A program made the translations under genes and the position numbers. From NCBI GenBank assembly GCA_029990175.1, contig JARKIP010000065.1, positions 1,740,501 to 1,804,500 of the forward strand: 64,000 nt of DNA. The letters run 5' to 3'. The notes below the pieces were generated by a model. The model was not told where the DNA came from. It saw only the letters and a list, made by a program, of their open reading frames with translations, and searched no databases. How positions within the stretch are numbered: the stretch's first letter is position 1; each line of letters begins with the position of its first letter. Shown one piece after another: positions 22,989 through 32,974 of the stretch. This stretch comes from Petunia secreta (Eukaryota > Streptophyta > Magnoliopsida > Solanales > Solanaceae).

Positions 22989-23166
22989 TGACACAATTCG
23001 AATTTTTAGCTGGCCCATGCCGGCACCAGACATCCTCTCATATACCCATCGGGCGAACCCTTACCAACTAATTTAGGAAAATGAATATAAAACCAACTCA
23101 TAAATAGGAACAAGACTTAGAAAATAAACATAAACATACTGATACATCTAAGGTGTACAGAAGAAA
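22989..23166 (-). repeat. Third LTR of the array, truncated after about 178 bp
   Basis: This block matches the first 178 bp of the LTRs at 12005 and 16647, then stops abruptly at GTACAGAAGAAAAT. A different LTR-like sequence starting TGTTACACCC follows. The rest of the LTR is not found downstream, so the array was cut here by deletion or by the neighbouring insertion. Confidence 0.68.
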
Positions 23167-23698
23167 ATTGTTACACCCTGTGTGTCTAAACTGATGTATA
23201 TTACGATAATGATATGTTAAGAATGATTTAAGTAAGTTTAAAGTTATAATATGAATATATATGAAGTTTATATGTTGAATATAAAGTTTGGAAAAATTTG
23301 GATTTAAGTTACGGAAAAACCGACTAAGGATTTGCCTTGTAACGAAGCTTTTTTAGCAACTAATTTCGTGTGTTATATGAGGTCTTTTTGGGACATATCA
23401 TATACCAAATTGAAGGTCTTGGAGTGTAGTTTCCAACACTCTTTATCTTTTACTTATACGACATCCGGATAAAGATATATGAGCATCAAAAATCAGACTA
23501 AAAGAAGGGATATAAGCGCAAAAGAGGGCTAGAAATGAAATGTTTTGAATATAAAAGGGAAACCTAGCTCTTTTCTCCTCATTCCCAGAAAACTCACAAG
23601 GGAAACAGTCCCTCCATGAGGTGGAAGCTATTCCTAGGGTTTTAAAGGAATAACGCCAATAATAACTCGAAATTGAAGCCGGATTGCATTAAAGCGCT
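23167..23698 (+). repeat. Solo or truncated LTR fragment, probably Ty3/gypsy (Tekay/Del-like)
   Basis: It starts TGTTACACCCTGTGTGTC and contains GAGTGTAGTTTCCAACAC and CATCCGGATAAAGATATATG. That combination is familiar from plant Del/Tekay-type LTRs. No second copy, primer-binding site or internal protein region is seen, so this is a solo LTR or a fragment. The 3' boundary is uncertain. No gene is present. Confidence 0.45.
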
Positions 23699-23699
23699 C

Positions 23700-24383
23700 T
23701 TATTGTAATAAGTAAAGTCTACCAACGACCAGGATTGGTTGATGAACTGTTATAGAAAATCTGAAAATCAACGCTCTAATGGAGCAATGTAAAAGCAACA
23801 AAACAGAGCTTTTGAAGCTTACTAGATGAAGAAAACATAAAGCATATCTCAAATGAGCTAAACCCAAACTAATGTACTGACAAAACACCATGCAAAATTG
23901 AAAATTGAAACTTTTGTTCCGAAAAAAGAATAACGAATTGGAAAGAAGAAGAAAACAAAAGATAAAATAAATAGCGTTATCAACACCCATCTCGCTTTCT
24001 ATATTATTTTTCATAGAGGTGCTGCGAAGATTAGTGAATGTCAAGTCAACATGTTATCATATACGCCTATTGATCCAATAAATTAGCATCCGCTACTACA
24101 TAGCGCCCCATCAATGGTCTGCTAATTGCAATAAGGTCTACAATTGACTAGGATTTGTTGATGAACTGTTACAGCAGATCTAAAAAACTACTGATCTGAA
24201 AATCAGACATCTAATGGAGCAACGTCAAAGCAACAAAACAGAGCTTTTGAAGCTTATTAGATGAAGAAAACACAACTCATATCTCGAAAGATCTAAACCC
24301 AAGCCAATGTAGTGATAAAACACTCTTCAAAATTGAAAATTTTGAAGCTTTTGCTCCGAAATAAAAATGAATTGGAAAGCTAT
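23700..24383. repeat. Dispersed direct duplication, about 250 bp, copies about 430 bp apart
   Basis: The blocks 23700-23943 and 24126-24383 share long stretches, for example ACAAAACAGAGCTTTTGAAG, TTGATGAACTGTTA and AAAACACNNTNCAAAATTG-type sequence. They differ by point changes and small indels. The two copies are in the same orientation. No protein is convincing. The intervening sequence is unique. Confidence 0.7.
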
Positions 24384-26108
24384 TGAACTGGAACGACGTG
24401 TTGGATGTGGAGTGTGGGAAGGCAAAAACTTATGGAAGAAGATGAAAGGGTTTCGAAAAAATTGGAAGAGAGGATGAAAAAACGATTTAAAATGGTGGAA
24501 GACCCGTTTTGATTTTTTTGACCTACTAAAAGACCCATTTTATGTTGATTTATATATTTTTTAATAATATTCACTTATGCCCACAAGTTTTTCTATTTCT
24601 AATTAGATCCCTACATCCCACTTAACCTCACTTAATATTTTTTCCCAACAAAAATAAACAAAAAAAAAAAAAATAAGAGATCAATTTTTTAATTAAAAAC
24701 TTGGGAGAGTTTTTTTAGTTAAGTCTTCTCTACTAACTGGCCTAGTCGAATATACAAGTAAAACCTAATCTACTATTAGTTACACAATTTACATGAATGG
24801 CCCTCATTAACTTTCTTTTACAAAATACAACTTAATGACTTTTATGTATTTAGGTAGTGTTACTTTTCGTTTTAAAAAAAGATTAGTAACATTGGTGCAA
24901 CGAAGGAAAACGGTGTGATCATTCATAAAATTACCCCTCATAAAGACGTACACGTGTTTGAGTAGTACTGAGGAAAAAAAAATAAGGCTCGTGATCACTG
25001 GGTAAGGAGTGAGGAGAGTGGGTATGGGGTAGTCACCATTCTCGTTATACACGAGCCTCACCGGTCCACTAACTAGAGAAGACCTTTGGTCATGACTCAA
25101 TATGCCTGAGAATAATATTGTTCATCATTTACGTATTAAAGGAGTCATTTTTAGGAAATGCATGGCAAAGTCAATTGTCTAAATCAGCAAGTAAAATGGT
25201 AGCTGAATGACTAAGATGTTTATCCTATTGCTGTCGTAATCTCTCAAGTAAAGGGTCGGCACCGGACTGATTTAATTCCGGTAGGTCTAATATTTGAAGA
25301 CGTGGCATTCCTTGAACAGATTGTGTAAAGTGGGATAGATTCTCAATCAATTAATGCAAAAGGATTTTTGGCATCTCCTTTCTAAATTACTAGTTGCAGT
25401 ACGCCTGTGCTAAGCGTAATAAAAGGTTTAACTTTTGGTCCGTCTGAAGTTTGTCAAAGTTAAACGTAATTATATTTTGGAGTTAAACTGTTAATTGGTT
25501 AGTAGTTAGGCTATTCTATTGAAAAAAAAAATCTTTTGAACGCTCGGTTGTTAATATGCTTTGTTTCTCTTGGTTAGTTTTAATATTTTCCTAAATATGC
25601 TTTGTTTCTCTTGGTTAGTTTTAATATTTTTATGTTATTGCCTTTTTTATCCTGGTGTTTCTATTTTTATAGTTTTTTTATGAACTTCTTTTCATGTTTC
25701 AAATCCATTTTCATAATTATTTTTTCTGTATCGATGATCCATCTGAAACAATTTCTCTATTTCATCCGACGTAGAGATAAGGTCTGACTTCACTCATGAA
25801 ATTATATAAATATGTTTGTTTGTTGTTGTTCACTAAGTAGTGAAGTCAAAAGTAGTTATTTGTGCATTTCTCCTAACGGACATTGTTTGTTTTCATTTTA
25901 TTTGATGTCAGCTTTTTTTTGCACTTTCCTTATTGAACATGCATTGTTTGATTTTCTTATTTGAGCGTTTTACTTTTCGTTGTTATGGTCAACTAATTAA
26001 GAATTTAGTAAAACCATTTTTGTTCGTTCCTATTGTTAATTATTTCAATGACAACATCAAAAATTTGAAAAAAAAAAATGAATGAAAAATTATGTTGCAT
26101 GAACAATG
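24384..26108. other. Intergenic AT-rich DNA, no gene seen
   Basis: Nothing recognisable as coding was found. It contains an A-rich run at about 24,659-24,673 and a short tandem duplication listed separately (25553-25630). Confidence 0.5.
25553..25630. repeat. Two tandem copies of a 37-bp sequence, period 41 bp
   Basis: The sequence starting AATATGCTTTGTTTCTCTTG is present at 25553 and again at 25594. The copies appear identical through TTAGTTTTAATATTTT. Confidence 0.85.
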
Positions 26109-26154
26109 CTAGATCAATTTAACAAATGCTAGCCTTTTTTTTTTTGGCACATTT

Positions 26155-26615
26155 AATATTGCGAGAGCACTTCCTAGACTGTGCCCAGTAATTCTTATGT
26201 TCATTTCCTCATCTGGGTACTTCTCTACTAATCTTTTCACCTCAGTTAGTATCTGTTCTCTTGCTGAAAACTTGCAGTACCTGCATAGACATACGTAACA
26301 TTTAATCGATGAGTTCATATGAACCCGGCATTTCAGCACAATATTATTTCACTAATTTCAACAACAATTAAATTCTAAACCTATAAATTTATAAGGGCAA
26401 TATGATCAGTTCATAGTTAAGAAGGATTCAAATACTGATTGCTTAAAGAAATTTGGCAGGTTAATATTTGAAGTAGCATATAGGTAACGAGTAACATCAT
26501 AGCCATAATTGGCCATGTCTAGCCCATCAAAAAACTTGTGTCGTGAAAATTTGCAACTTCCACAATACTTAGAATATGGATCGAAATCAAAAGCATCATA
26601 GCAAGCTTGAGCCAT
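26155..26615 (-). pseudogene. Phospholipase A1-II / class 3 lipase pseudogene fragment
   Basis: The minus strand from 26615 reads MAQACYDAFDFDPYSKYCGS, then YGYDVTRYLYATSNINLP, the N-terminal region of plant phospholipase A1-II (DAD1-like) proteins. After an in-frame stop and a gap, the frame at 26339-26155 reads SAREQILTEVKRLVEKYPD and ITGHSLGSALAIL. That includes the lipase GHSLG box with the catalytic serine. The large region normally between these blocks, including the oxyanion segment, is missing. Nothing after GHSLG is recognisable: the Asp and His of the triad are absent. Related enzymes release acyl chains from membrane glycerolipids. This copy cannot be functional. Confidence 0.85.
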
Positions 26616-27390
26616 TTCACCATATCAAAAGAAGAAAGCTTCTTAGCTTGAGAGTAAGATCTCATGTTATTCTTTGTATGCTAAGCCAAGCACCTCAAAG
26701 GGTAATTCCATGAGGTGCTTATTGCCATTTATAAGATGATGAATATTACACTTTAACTATGCTTTTATGGCCATTACTCTGTATTTGATCGTGGTCAGCC
26801 CACGATCTTCTTCTCAAATGCCTGAGCAACGGTCGACGGTTACAAAGACCAAGCCTCGTTTTGACGAGGTGTAATGTTTGCTCGGGGACCATGTGGTCGT
26901 GGTGATCATTCCGAGTTCTATACCTTGGGCTCGGTTTCGCTTCTTCCCCGAGGTAGTTTTTCGAGGCAGAGGGTCATGCCATCTCCCCTCGTGGACTTGC
27001 CTCTTAAGATCGACTTGAGTCAAGCCTCGCGCCCTTGCTCAAGGTCTCAATGATTTTTCACCTAATACAGATAGTCCCTCCACTCCTCGAGTAGTTGTAA
27101 GATCTGTCGAGGAGTGAAATGAGTTTAGACGAGAATCGACGTGACAGTTCATGCACCGTAAAATTTGAAAGTTGCAGTTGTCACTCCATATTCCCATTAA
27201 TCACGTGTGGCAATCACTGATTCAGTGTGATTTCTTGCTTTGCTTTCCCCATGTAAACATAATCATGGCGCCTTAATCAATATATATAGCCGCGCCCTTT
27301 CTCCTTCTTCTTCACCTATTTCTTTGTACTTAATAGCAAAACTTTCTTGAAATTTTCTTCTTTTGCCGCCCAGAAACTCCTTTCTAAAAA

Positions 27391-28432
27391 ATGTCTAAGC
27401 CAAATTCACCAAACTCTCCACCTTCTCTTGTTGACACTATTGGTGGCGAATTAGTGAATTTTCCCGAACCATTCAGCATTATTGTTCCCCCTGACTTTAA
27501 TATGGATGATTTACCTCAGTCAAGTGGTTTGGGACAAGAACAATGCCCAGCCATGGCCGATACTGCCGATGCGATAATGGTTGATGATGATGATGTCACC
27601 ATGAAGGACATTGACAACGATGATCTTCTTTCAGACGACCTCGAGCTTGAACCTCACTATGTTATCCCCTCCAAAATAGACCTCTCGAAGGATTTCGTCA
27701 TACAGCCCCAGTCCGAAATAGATATTAGCAGGAGGAGAAATATCCCTGCTCAAAATACGCTAAGCTTGATTACTCAAGCGAACATGCATCAGGTTCGGTC
27801 TGATTGCAACCCGAGATTGAGGTCGGTATTCCTGCCCCTGATAGCCGAGTATGTGATAAAGTTGAGGGACACTTTTTTTTTCACCTATCCCTTCACAATA
27901 GGTTTTTCTTTTCATGTCCCCGAGTTGTTGGACACCTTTTTCCGTACCTATCAATTATCCATAGTCCAAATTGGCCACGGGATGTGGAGGCATGTTCAAT
28001 GTCTTGAACTTTTAAGCAAGCTAGCCGGGGTCACCTTTACCCTTGATCATCTTTTATATCTCTTCTACCCATCCCTTCATAAGGACGGAATCGTACAGTT
28101 TAACAAACGAGGCTCGTACTCGTTGATTACAAAGAGCGAAGGTATCGAGGACCGTGGGCGGAATGAACGCTTCGTTCTTCTGCCTACTGATCTTTTGTCC
28201 TTGAGGCCTAGTTTTCCCGATCACTGGAATCAAGCACGTAAGTATTTTCCTCGGTCTTTTTTATTTGACTTGGGAACTTCTTTGCTTAATTCCCCTTCCT
28301 TGAATTGTGTTAGCCGAGGTGATCCCGATTGTTCGCCCGAAGGATTTGACCCAATGGGTCAAAGCTATTATCAATGCTAAATCCATATCGATAAGATCGT
28401 GGATGATTTTGGCTGTTTTGAATGAGAACTGA
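27391..28432 (+). CDS. Retroelement accessory protein, N-terminal domain, two exons
   Basis: Exon 1 (27391-28237) starts at ATG in context AAAAAATGTC. It encodes an acidic leader with MVDDDDVTMKDIDNDDL, then a hydrophobic domain including FFTYPFTIGFSFHVPELLD, YQLSIVQIGHGMWRHVQCLE and AGVTFTLDHLLYLFYPSLH. The exon ends at a consensus donor (GCAC/GTAAGT). A 76-bp intron ends in TTGTGTTAG (28313). Exon 2 begins PEVIPIVRPKDLTQWVK in frame and stops at 28430-28432, about 321 residues in total. Without splicing the frame runs into unrelated sequence. The protein resembles the plant-mobile-type proteins found in large retroelement derivatives. Its biochemical function is unknown. Compare the antisense gene at 48310-50575. 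Confidence 0.6.
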
Positions 28433-28529
28433 TAGGTGTGCAAATGGCACGGTGTGTTGTCCTCAAATAAATTTTTGTCCTCCATCTTTTCCTCGAGCAT
28501 CTTTTCTCGACGAATTTTGATCTTTTTTT

Positions 28530-29816
28530 GTTATAGGTTTTCCAAAGAGGGCGGTCACCGTGCCGATGGAGAAGAAACAAAAGAAAGACAAGAAAGACAA
28601 GAAGGAAGAAGTCCCCGAGGTGGGGGATGCTTTAAGTGCCCTTTAGGGTTTGATTAGAAATATTCTGAAGAAAAGGAAGAGGAAGAGAGAGGAATAGTCC
28701 CCGAGGGGTCATCTGACCTTGGGGTTAAGACAGGTTGAGTATTTGTCCCTTCGGATTTTGGTTCTCCTTTTGCTTCGTTTTTCCGCTAATTTGTACTTTT
28801 CCCTTTCCTTTTTGCATTGAAAAAGGAAGAAATCATGCTTGAAGAAAACCCCGGAAAGGAAACAGGCCAGAATGGAACCTGTCCGTTTCCCCGAGCTCAC
28901 TCCTGGCGAGGAGATGAAGAAGGACCAAGAAAAGGTTGTAGCTTCCCCTCCTCGAGAGCTAGAGCCAGTTCAAGTTCCTGATAAAGCTAAAATGGTAGCT
29001 CAACCTTCAGCTGTAGTGGAAACGAATGACGTTTAACCACCTCGAGTAAACAACAAGATTCCTCAGGCTGCTTCTCAGACTGCTCCTGATTCAGCTTCTT
29101 GGAAGCAATTCTGTTACATCAAAATTCTCTCCGATCTTTGCCTTTTAGATGGTGATATTCAGGTCCTGATCAGTCTTCATGGGCTCCTTGGTCCGCTGGA
29201 ACGTGACCGCCTTGGGAAGAGTACTATCACTGATTTGATGGCTGATGCTGCCCAGCACGTTATTCATGTGTGTTTTTCCTCTCCCAACTTTTCCCTTCAG
29301 CCTTATTTTTGCTTCCCTTTTTGATTTTTCTGAGTTTTTCTTTGCAAATGTTACATCAACTCTATCAGGGCTGCCGAGATTGAGTGTCGTCGAGATGAAA
29401 ATTTCAGGAAAATGAAGGCAGGATGGAGGTGAGAGCGGGCAGGTCTCGAGTCTTAGATGAGGAGTCTTGAGAAATAATTGTTGAGCGCAAGGCTTGAGCT
29501 TGATCAAGCCAGTAAAGCTGCTGACAAATCTGATCTCGAAATGCTCAAAGCTCTCGAGGCTAAGTCCGCCGTTCAAGAGAAGATGGCTCATTTGAAGGAG
29601 CTCTGCGATTCTGAGCTGAAGAGGGTGAAAGCCGAGGCCCAGTCTATTATTAACGAGCACGCTAAGAAGTTTCATGCTGATTTGAAGAAGAAGTTGCTCA
29701 GAATGAATGAGCTGGCCGGAGAGAAAGAGCAGCTGGCTAGAGAGAAAGAGCAGCTCGAAATGAGGTCAAGGCTTTGGGGAGCAAAGTCGATTCTTTCTCC
29801 TCGAGGCGTGGAATGA
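28530..29816 (+). pseudogene. C-terminal charged and coiled-coil part of the retroelement accessory gene
   Basis: After an acceptor-like TTTGTTATAG (about 28538), sequence reads MEKKQKKDKKDKKEEVPEVG, a lysine-rich linker, then a frame break. Later segments include KTPERKQARMEPVRFPEL (about 28,840). A long heptad region from 29478 contains SARLELDQASKAADKSD, KMAHLKELCDSELKRVKAEA and NELAGEKEQLAREKEQLE. Such a coiled coil is the normal C-terminus of this protein type. Frame changes and stops show it is no longer one continuous gene, unless several introns are present. It ends just before the right direct repeat. Confidence 0.5.
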
Positions 29817-30138
29817 TTAGGCCTCGTTTTGACGAGGTGTTATGTTTGCTTGGGGACCACGTAGTCGTGGTGATCATTCCAAGCTCTATACCTCGGTTTC
29901 GCTTCATCTCCGAGGTAGTTTTTCGAGGCAGAGGGTCATGCCATCTCCCTTATGGAAACGCCTCTTAAGATCGACTTGAGTCAAGCCTCGCACCCTTGCT
30001 CAAGTTTTCGGTGATTTTCACCCAATACAAAGGTACTCATAATAAGTTCAATTAACTGCATATAACAAATGCAAGTATGCTGCAGAAGCACATCAAAATA
30101 TATTGACAGTGCAAAATTTAAGTTCCAGTGGATATAAG

Positions 30139-30142
<4 letters not shown>

Positions 30143-30175
<33 letters not shown>
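30143..30175. repeat. (AT)n microsatellite upstream of the LBD gene
   Basis: An almost pure AT dinucleotide run lies about 470 bp upstream of the LBD start codon. It is a likely length-polymorphic marker. Confidence 0.9.
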
Positions 30176-30180
<5 letters not shown>

Positions 30181-30447
30181 TTCCTCCTATATGCAGCAAT
30201 GTTGAACTAGAAATGATGATTTTTAGAATTTGTAAACATAAATTAAACCTGCCATAACCGTGGGTACCTATAAAAGTTAATGAAACTTATTGTTTTAAAT
30301 ATTCCATAATATTTTGTGTCGCTATAAAAGTTTACTATTAATGTAAAGATGATATAATGATTTAAATATGTTTCCAAATTTTGAAAACTGCTACTATTAT
30401 GTCACTGTTTGAGGAGCATATGCTACTCTTGCAGTTTCCTCCAATGT

Positions 30448-30538
30448 TGACGTCACTAGGTGGACAAATGACGCAGAACGACGTCATTATTCTCGAATGA
30501 TGAATAACCCTCTGCCTCACTGTCTCTATATATATAAA
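30448..30538 (+). promoter_or_regulatory. LBD gene proximal promoter: two GACGTCA elements and a TATA box
   Basis: TGACGTCA, a perfect palindromic bZIP (TGA/CRE-type) site, lies at 30448-30455. A second GACGTCA core lies at 30480-30486, 32 bp further on. A TATA box (CTATATATATAAA) is at 30526-30538, about 105 bp before the ATG. This leaves a 5' leader of roughly 75-80 nt if transcription starts 25-30 bp after the TATA box. The leader is C-rich near the ATG. Binding by TGA-class factors is inference. Confidence 0.6.
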
Positions 30539-30643
30539 TCTGTTTGTGTACTCTTTCCTACACAACTCAAAACACGCACCACAACTCAATACACACTAGC
30601 AAGTTGATCCCATCCCCAACCAACCCCCTCCTCCCCCGCAAGC

Positions 30644-32917
30644 ATGGCATGCAGTGACAAAAGCACACTTGCTGCTGCACAAACAACATGTTCACACGAT
30701 CAGTTTTTTTGTTCATCTTCTCCCAGAAGCATATTAACTCCTCCTCCGTCACCTGCGCTGCAAGTGATTCTAACCCCTTGCGCAGCCTGCAAGATCCTCC
30801 GGAGACGATGTGTCGAGAAATGCGTGCTGGCACCCTACTTTCCCCCTACGGAGCCGCTCAAGTTCACCATTGCTCATCGAGTTTTTGGTGCAAGCAACAT
30901 CATCAAATTCTTGCAGGTATATTATATTCTGGGTTCATAATCTTTCTTAAGTACTCCTCCGACTCAATATGATGGTACTTGAGTGAACACCAAATTTTAA
31001 AAAACAAAAGACTTTTTAATTGTATAGTTTTAAATAAGTATCATAAATAAAGTTTTATTGTTTTATTCTGATCGAATAATCATTATAGTGTAAATTATAA
31101 AGTTTAAAAGTTAAATTATTATAAATATAAAAAGACAAATTATTATAAAATAAAGTTTTAAAGTTTGATTTGGCACAACATTTAAGAAAGTAAAAAAAAA
31201 TAAATTGAAACTTGTAATCTAAAATAAGTTATTATTTTTATTTGTGTGAGGTGAATATTGGGAGATTTGGTTCGGTTTTACCATTAATAAAACCAAACCA
31301 AATATATCGAGTTTTTAAATCTTTAAACCAAATCAAACCAACATAAAGTCGGTTTTCTCGATTTCAGTTTTTTCGATTTTCTCGATTTTTTTTGGTTTTT
31401 TCGATTTTTTTTTAGATAAAGTCTTTAAAACAAAAAATATGCAAGTGTTGCTTTCAAATATTTCCTACAATCAACTATCTATATATGTTATTTATAGATA
31501 ATTAGACATCAAGAAGAATTACATGTACATCTTAATAAGACAATGAAATGTGATGTACGTAAATTAGAAAATTAAAATATTACCAAGAGCGAGTACTAAG
31601 ATATTACATGATAGTAAAATATTATTAAGTTGGGCTAACTTGATGATTTTATTAAAACTTATTAGCTCATGTTATAAATTGTTAAAAAGACAAGAAAAAT
31701 AAAGTTTAAAATTATATATAAAGAGGTTCATAACAAATATTTTTTATGTATAAATATTTAAAATTAATATTTGTAAAATGTTGGTTCGGTTTGGGTTCGG
31801 TTTGATTTTTTTTTTTTTTCATAAAACCAAACCAAACAAAACATGTCGTTTTTATTTTTCAAAACCAAACCACGAGTCAGTTTTTTTTGTCAGTTCGGTT
31901 TGGTTCAATTTACCGGTTCGATTTGTTCACCCCGATGTGTAGTTATAAATCACCTCATTAAGGATAGTGGTAAATTTAAAATTAAATTACTTTTAAATTT
32001 AAAAACAAATCATTTTTTTAAAAGACTAAAATAAATAGGTTCATATATATCAAAATAGATATAATATTTTTGTAGACGAATTAACAATGAAATAATGTCA
32101 CGTAAGTTTGGAGACGAATTGACTACTTATTTTTATCAATCACCATGAACGGTTTCATGTGTGAATACGGACAATTTCTCCACTTTCTTCATTTTTATTT
32201 TTTATTTTTGCACGTCGGTCTCCTCTTGCGAGATTTCCTTTTCTTTGACTTTGCATCATAGTCCGTTTTGTTTAAATAAAATAAATGGAGTTATAAGAAC
32301 AAAAAGGTTGTGCGGAGCCTTTAGTTTAGTGGAATTCTTTATCAATTACACACTTTAGCTTTTATGTAAAGCTTATTTCCCATTATAAAGTACTCCCTCG
32401 TTCCAAAATGGTTGTCACAGTTCGAATTTCGAGAGTCAAACGAGTTTATTTTGACCGTGAATTTAAACATATAATCTTTAAGTTTTTTGTAACGATGTTT
32501 ATATATTTAGAATCTACATAAAAAGTACTATAAGTCACAATAATTAATAATTCAAAATATTTAAAAGACATATAAAAATATTACGGTCAAAGCTAAACTC
32601 GTTTGACTCTCGAAATCCGAACTGTAACAATCATTTTGGAACGGAGGGAGTATATACCTTTCACTTTAAGTTTATTTATACTCCTATAATGTCTCCGAAA
32701 TAAGAAAATCCCATTTGGGAGGAACGACGATTTACATATATAGCTCAATACTCAGTCTACTAAACATTGCGTGTTATCAAGGACTTCTTAGGTTTGGATT
32801 GTCTCAACTACTACTCCTAAGAACGACTTGTTCCTTTTGGGTTTTAGTAACGGTGCTCAGGAAGCACACATCTATATAATAACTTTAAGTAGCTTTTAAT
32901 CTTACTCTTTTCACCCA

Positions 32918-32974
<57 letters not shown>

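Larger units (their letters stand above)
12005..23166 (-). mobile_element. Tandem LTR-retrotransposon array (LTR-internal-LTR-internal-LTR'), gag-only derivative
   Basis: Three starts of the same LTR are found: TAACACGACCCG at 12005, TGACACGATCC at 16647 and TGACACAATTCG at 22989. Each is followed by the same block, with CTCATAAATAGGAA-like and GACTTAGAAAA sequence. Just left of the second and third is CTCTGATACCA, the complement of an initiator-Met tRNA primer-binding site, so the element reads on the minus strand. Units 12005-16646 and 16647-22988 align along their whole length except for one 1.1-kb segment and one MITE. Internal sequence holds a broken gag zinc-knuckle region and no recognisable pol. 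Such arrays are usually explained by unequal recombination between LTRs. The family is probably Ty3/gypsy, which is not proved. Confidence 0.8.
26852..30030 (+). mobile_element. Retroelement derivative carrying an intron-containing extra gene, flanked by 210-bp direct repeats
   Basis: Blocks at 26852-27070 and 29820-30030 are near-identical direct repeats. They share CCTCGTTTTGACGAGGTGT, TCGTGGTGATCATTCC and GATCGACTTGAGTCAAGCCT. Between them is a plus-strand gene with a globular N-terminal domain (27391-28432), a charged linker and a coiled coil (to 29816). The same protein type is found antisense inside the gypsy element at 44,526-51,452. I infer that this region derives from a Tat-like retroelement in which the extra gene runs opposite to gag-pol. 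The direct repeats may be remnants of terminal or 3'-proximal sequence. No gag, pol or primer site was found. Confidence 0.6.

Noticed and set aside
27760..28580. Minus-strand frames overlapping the retroelement gene
   Set aside because: The plus strand has a coherent domain, start codon and splice sites. The minus frames have no family features.
30362..30833. Minus-strand cysteine-containing frames over the LBD promoter and first exon
   Set aside because: They are the complement of the LBD exon and of its upstream region. The plus strand carries the CX2CX6CX3C LOB motif.
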